Positions 5,978-8,592 of a stretch of 8,592 nucleotides of DNA are shown piece by piece; positions within the stretch are counted from its first letter, which is position 1; every line of letters starts with the position of its first letter. The notes beneath the pieces were generated by a model, which was given only the letters and a program-made list of their open reading frames with translations, made no database searches and was not told the origin of the DNA. Both the position numbers and the translations under genes were made by a program. Source of the stretch: Rhodobacterales bacterium UBA5972 (GTDB taxonomy: Bacteria > Pseudomonadota > Alphaproteobacteria > Rhodobacterales > Rhodobacteraceae); the NCBI GenBank assembly GCA_002430125.1, contig DJBQ01000171.1, forward strand, positions 1 through 8,592, given 5' to 3'.

Positions 5978-7704
5978 ACCGGCAGACCGACCACAAATCG
6001 CGCCCCAAGTGGTTCTGAGGTCACGTCAGCCTCGGTTGGGCGGATGTTTTCGGCCCAGATCACGCCGCCATGTGCTTCGACGATCTGGCGGGAAATTGCC
6101 AGGCCAAGGCCGGAATGGTTGCCAAAGTCACTGGCGGGGCGTTCGGAATAAAACCGGCTGAAAATCTTGGCAAGTGCTTGTTCCGGAATGCCGGGGCCGG
6201 TGTCTTCGACCACAACCAAAACCCGGTTTTCACGCCGCCTTGTCCAAATGCGAACTGCGTCACCATCTTCGCAGAAGGACATCGCATTGGTCAGCAGATT
6301 GACAAAAACCTGAGCCAGCCGCGCTTCAAGCCCGCGCAGGATGATCGGTTCGGGTGGCATGTCAGAAATCAGCTCGATGCCTTTATCCTGGGCCTCGATC
6401 CGGTTGAAACTGATGAGGTTTTCAAGAAGATTAACCAGATCAAAGGCTTCCATTTCTTCCTTGACCAATTCGCTGTCCAGACGCGAGGCGTTGGAAATAT
6501 CTGACACCAGCCGGTCAAGGCGGCGCACGTCATGTTCGATCACTTGCAATAAACGCTCGCGCTGAACATCATTTCGGGCGACCCGCATGGTATCAACGGC
6601 CGAACGTAACGAGGATAGCGGGTTCTTGATTTCATGCGCCACGTCGGCCGCAAATTGTTCATTCGCATCAATCCGGTCGTACAGGGCGGCGATCATTCCA
6701 CGCAGCGCCCCTGACAGGCGCCCGATCTCGTCTGGTCTGGCGGTCATATCCGGAATGCGGATGCGACCCGGGCTCATTTTACGGGCGTTCTTGGCTTTGC
6801 CAAATTCAGCGGCCATCGCAAGGTCACGCAGCGGATTGGCGATTGTGCTGGCCAAAACCAGTGACAATCCGATGGATACCAAAAGGGCGACGACGAACAT
6901 TTGCAGTACCTGTTCGCGTTCGGTCCGCAAGATGTCATTGATGTCGCCGGATATTGTCGTCAGAACCAAGACTCCGATCACTTGACCGTCGCGGGAAATC
7001 GGGGTGGCGACGGAAAACACTAAATCGCCCTGGCTGTCAGTGAACGTGGTGCCTTTGGTGTTGCCCGCAAGGCCGTGTGCCGCCATTTGTTCGGCCAACT
7101 CGCGGGTGGTTTTGTCGACGACTTGTTGGGTGTCCCCGGAAAACAAGGTGGCGACCCATTCCCATGTGCTGTTCAGAAACCCGGTTATGAAATTGCTGTT
7201 GGACTTTCGTGTGCGCGCCGGAAGTTTAATGCTGGAAGCTTGAGAACTGCCCAGCGAACTGGCGACTATCTTTTGGCCGGCATCGAAGATGAACACTTCG
7301 ACGTGTTTGGACAGTTCAAGTCGCCTTAATGTTTCATCAGGCGAGATGCCGTCACCTGCTGCCATGTTAACCGGTCCGGTTTTCGGCAACTCGGCCTCAA
7401 ACACTTTGGCCATTAAACGGGCTTCGCTTAGAAGGGTGTTTTCGCGTTGCACAACCAGCCCGTCACGCGATTGGCTTAGGTATAATACGCCGCCGACCAG
7501 CACGACAAGCGCCAGCAGATTAAACGTGATGATCTTGCGCGCCAGAGGAGAAGAGTTCAGCGCGATCCAGTTGCGTGGACCACGCGGGGCGTCTTCAAAC
7601 GTGAATTCGCCCCGTTCATCTTTTTCCCAGTCTTCTCCGAGGATGATATCATCCTCGTCATCCCGGTCAGTTTTCTGCGCGCCGATTTCCGACACTAGAT
7701 TCAT
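5974..7704 (-). CDS. chvG: ChvG-type envelope sensor histidine kinase
   Basis: The 576-residue inner-membrane kinase has a cytoplasmic N-terminus of about 56 residues with a strongly acidic stretch (12-38). TM1 is at about 57-76, a periplasmic sensor domain at about 77-267, and TM2 at about 268-289. HAMP (about 290-345), a dimerisation domain and an ATPase domain follow. The H-box [15 protein letters not shown] puts the phospho-accepting histidine at 357. The N-box has Asn469/Asn473 in [11 protein letters not shown]1 is DTGPGIP (501-507), and G2 is SGLGLAIS (541-548). In Agrobacterium and Sinorhizobium, ChvG (ExoS) senses acid/envelope conditions through its periplasmic domain, there repressed by ExoR; no exoR is in this window. 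The ATG overlaps the chvI stop by four bases (ATGA), so stoichiometry with its regulator is set by coupling. Confidence 0.95.
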   Translation of the reverse strand: MNLVSEIGAQKTDRDDEDDIILGEDWEKDERGEFTFEDAPRGPRNWIALNSSPLARKIITFNLLALVVLVGGVLYLSQSRDGLVVQRENTLLSEARLMAKVFEAELPKTGPVNMAAGDGISPDETLRRLELSKHVEVFIFDAGQKIVASSLGSSQASSIKLPARTRKSNSNFITGFLNSTWEWVATLFSGDTQQVVDKTTRELAEQMAAHGLAGNTKGTTFTDSQGDLVFSVATPISRDGQVIGVLVLTTISGDINDILRTEREQVLQMFVVALLVSIGLSLVLASTIANPLRDLAMAAEFGKAKNARKMSPGRIRIPDMTARPDEIGRLSGALRGMIAALYDRIDANEQFAADVAHEIKNPLSSLRSAVDTMRVARNDVQRERLLQVIEHDVRRLDRLVSDISNASRLDSELVKEEMEAFDLVNLLENLISFNRIEAQDKGIELISDMPPEPIILRGLEARLAQVFVNLLTNAMSFCEDGDAVRIWTRRRENRVLVVVEDTGPGIPEQALAKIFSRFYSERPASDFGNHSGLGLAISRQIVEAHGGVIWAENIRPTEADVTSEPLGARFVVGLPV

Positions 7705-8402
7705 GCCTCGGTGTACCTGTATCCGATACCATAAAGGGTTTCGATTGATGCGAAATCATCATCAGCCGTACGCATTTTCTTGCGCAGGCGTTTGATATGG
7801 CTGTCGATAGTGCGGTCATCCACATAAACCTGATCGTCATAGGCCACATCCATCAGCTGATCGCGGCTTTTTACAAAGCCGGGGCGGGTGGCAAGCGCCT
7901 GTAACAACAGAAATTCGGTGACGGTCAGGCTGACGCTTTTGCCCTTCCAGGAAACCGAATGGCGCAGTGGATCCATTTTCAGGGATCCGCGTTCAATCAA
8001 TTTGCTTTCAGCCGGATCATCACCGGAGTCAGAAGCAATCGCTTCCTGACGGCGCAGAATGGCGCGAATGCGTTCGACCAGCAGTCGCTGCGAAAACGGT
8101 TTGCGGACGTAATCGTCAGCCCCCATGCGCAGGCCCAAAACCTCGTCAATTTCATCGTCTTTTGAGGTGAGGAAAATGACCGGCATATCGGTCTTCTGGC
8201 GAAGCCGGCTGAGCAGGTCCATCCCGTCCATGCGCGGCATCTTAATGTCGAGCACCGCGATGTCCGGCAATTTGATGTTGAAGGCGTCCAACGCGGACTG
8301 ACCGTCGTTAAAAGTTACGACATCGTAACCTTCTGCTTCCAATGTCATTGACACAGATGTCAAAATATTCCTGTCGTCATCAACTAAAGCGATCGTTGAC
8401 AT
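7701..8402 (-). CDS. chvI: ChvI-type response regulator, OmpR family
   Basis: The 233-residue protein has a receiver domain (1 to about 118) with acidic pocket Asp8/Asp9, phospho-acceptor Asp52 in [11 protein letters not shown], switch Thr79 in IFLTS and Lys101 in VRKPF. It ends with an OmpR/PhoB winged-helix DNA-binding domain (about 138-231) containing LTVTEFLLL, a recognition-helix region [15 protein letters not shown] and the terminal YGIGYRY. It is the cognate regulator of ChvG, encoded immediately downstream. In rhizobia this pair controls envelope, exopolysaccharide and acid-response genes. The start is supported by AAGGGG (8411-8416), eight bases from the ATG, the best Shine-Dalgarno of the operon. 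This is the first gene of the seven-gene minus-strand cluster. Confidence 0.96.
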   Translation of the reverse strand: MSTIALVDDDRNILTSVSMTLEAEGYDVVTFNDGQSALDAFNIKLPDIAVLDIKMPRMDGMDLLSRLRQKTDMPVIFLTSKDDEIDEVLGLRMGADDYVRKPFSQRLLVERIRAILRRQEAIASDSGDDPAESKLIERGSLKMDPLRHSVSWKGKSVSLTVTEFLLLQALATRPGFVKSRDQLMDVAYDDQVYVDDRTIDSHIKRLRKKMRTADDDFASIETLYGIGYRYTEA

Positions 8403-8592
8403 GTCGCGCGCCCCTTTGCTGCCCGTTTATTTTTTCAGGCATTTTCCGCTTTCTGCGCCATAGAATCAACCGATAAGTTTCTGTTGGCCTATCTTCGCAG
8501 CCACAAGCAGAGAACTATTTAGATAACATATGACTAATTTGTCGCGGGAAAGAGTATGAATCTTTCTCATGAGTCGGGGTTTCCCCCCCTTT
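8403..8592. promoter_or_regulatory. Upstream region of chvI, probably shared with a divergent gene to the right
   Basis: The operon promoter should lie here, since no other sizeable gap occurs upstream within the seven-gene cluster. I see no strong -35/-10 pair on either strand. The central part (about 8500-8545) is AT-rich (CTATTTAGATAACATATGACTAATTT spans 8515-8540, read in two parts) and contains CATATG with imperfect flanking symmetry (ATTTAG at 8517, CTAATT at 8534). On the plus strand TTCGCA with 16 bases to TATTTA is a weak candidate for rightward transcription. In many alphaproteobacteria pckA lies divergent to chvI, but the window ends before a recognisable start. An ATG at 8557 stays open to the end without any residues I recognise. 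Confidence 0.5.
8546..8573. promoter_or_regulatory. Adjacent dyads upstream of chvI, candidate operator
   Basis: A perfect inverted repeat GAAAGA (8548-8553) / TCTTTC (8561-8566) with a 7-base spacer GTATGAA directly abuts and shares a base with the palindrome CTCATGAG (8566-8573). Half-site geometry is consistent with a dimeric regulator, possibly ChvI autoregulation or control of the rightward gene. No known consensus was matched, so this is a candidate only. Confidence 0.3.

Noticed and set aside
7289..7795. 168-codon plus-strand open frame opposite chvG and the end of chvI
   Set aside because: It is Ser/Arg-rich, typical of an antisense shadow of a high-GC gene, and crosses the coupled chvI/chvG junction.
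8557..8592. Possible start of pckA at ATG 8557
   Set aside because: The twelve codons to the window end do not resemble the PckA N-terminus; the start probably lies outside the window.

Overview
The window fits a marine Roseobacter-type alphaproteobacterium (Rhodobacterales). The evidence is gene content and order, moderate-to-high GC, RapZ and HprK of the alphaproteobacterial type, and a DUF6473-type protein of the kind I know from this order. Nothing suggests recent transfer: no insertion sequence, integrase, tRNA, CRISPR array or phage gene is visible. Coding density is high, and the only sizeable non-coding stretches are 1981-2162 and 8403-8592.

Left part, fatty-acid/acyl-CoA metabolism. 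The 3' end of etfB (1-176) overlaps etfA (176-1102) by one base. Together they encode the electron-transfer flavoprotein that accepts electrons from acyl-CoA dehydrogenases. A strong hairpin with flanking A and T tracts (1122-1146) separates etfA from a convergent gene for an uncharacterised DUF6473-type protein (1153-1980, minus). Next comes hbdA (2163-3038, plus), a 3-hydroxybutyryl-CoA dehydrogenase with all its catalytic residues, also a beta-oxidation/butanoate/PHB enzyme.

Right part, one long minus-strand operon. Read in transcription order it is chvI (response regulator), chvG (sensor kinase), hprK (short HPr kinase/phosphorylase), rapZ, a mannose-type EIIA, ptsH (HPr) and a PlsC-like lysolipid acyltransferase, probably salA. 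Neighbouring genes overlap by four bases, abut, or lie 11 to 37 bases apart, so co-transcription and translational coupling are likely. No sugar permease (EIIB, C or D) is present, so the PTS proteins look regulatory. HPr carries both His15 and the HprK target Ser46.

Working model: ChvG senses an envelope or acid/carbon cue and ChvI responds. The EIIA/HPr/HprK/RapZ module reports carbon/energy or cell-wall precursor status. The terminal acyltransferase alters membrane lipid composition. The operon's upstream region (8403-8592) holds small dyads and probably shares its space with a divergent gene to the right. In related bacteria that gene is often pckA, but its coding sequence is not demonstrable here. 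I see no wholly new system. The most interesting points are the lipid acyltransferase embedded in a signalling operon, the DUF6473 protein with SGNH-like sequence blocks, and the chvI upstream region.
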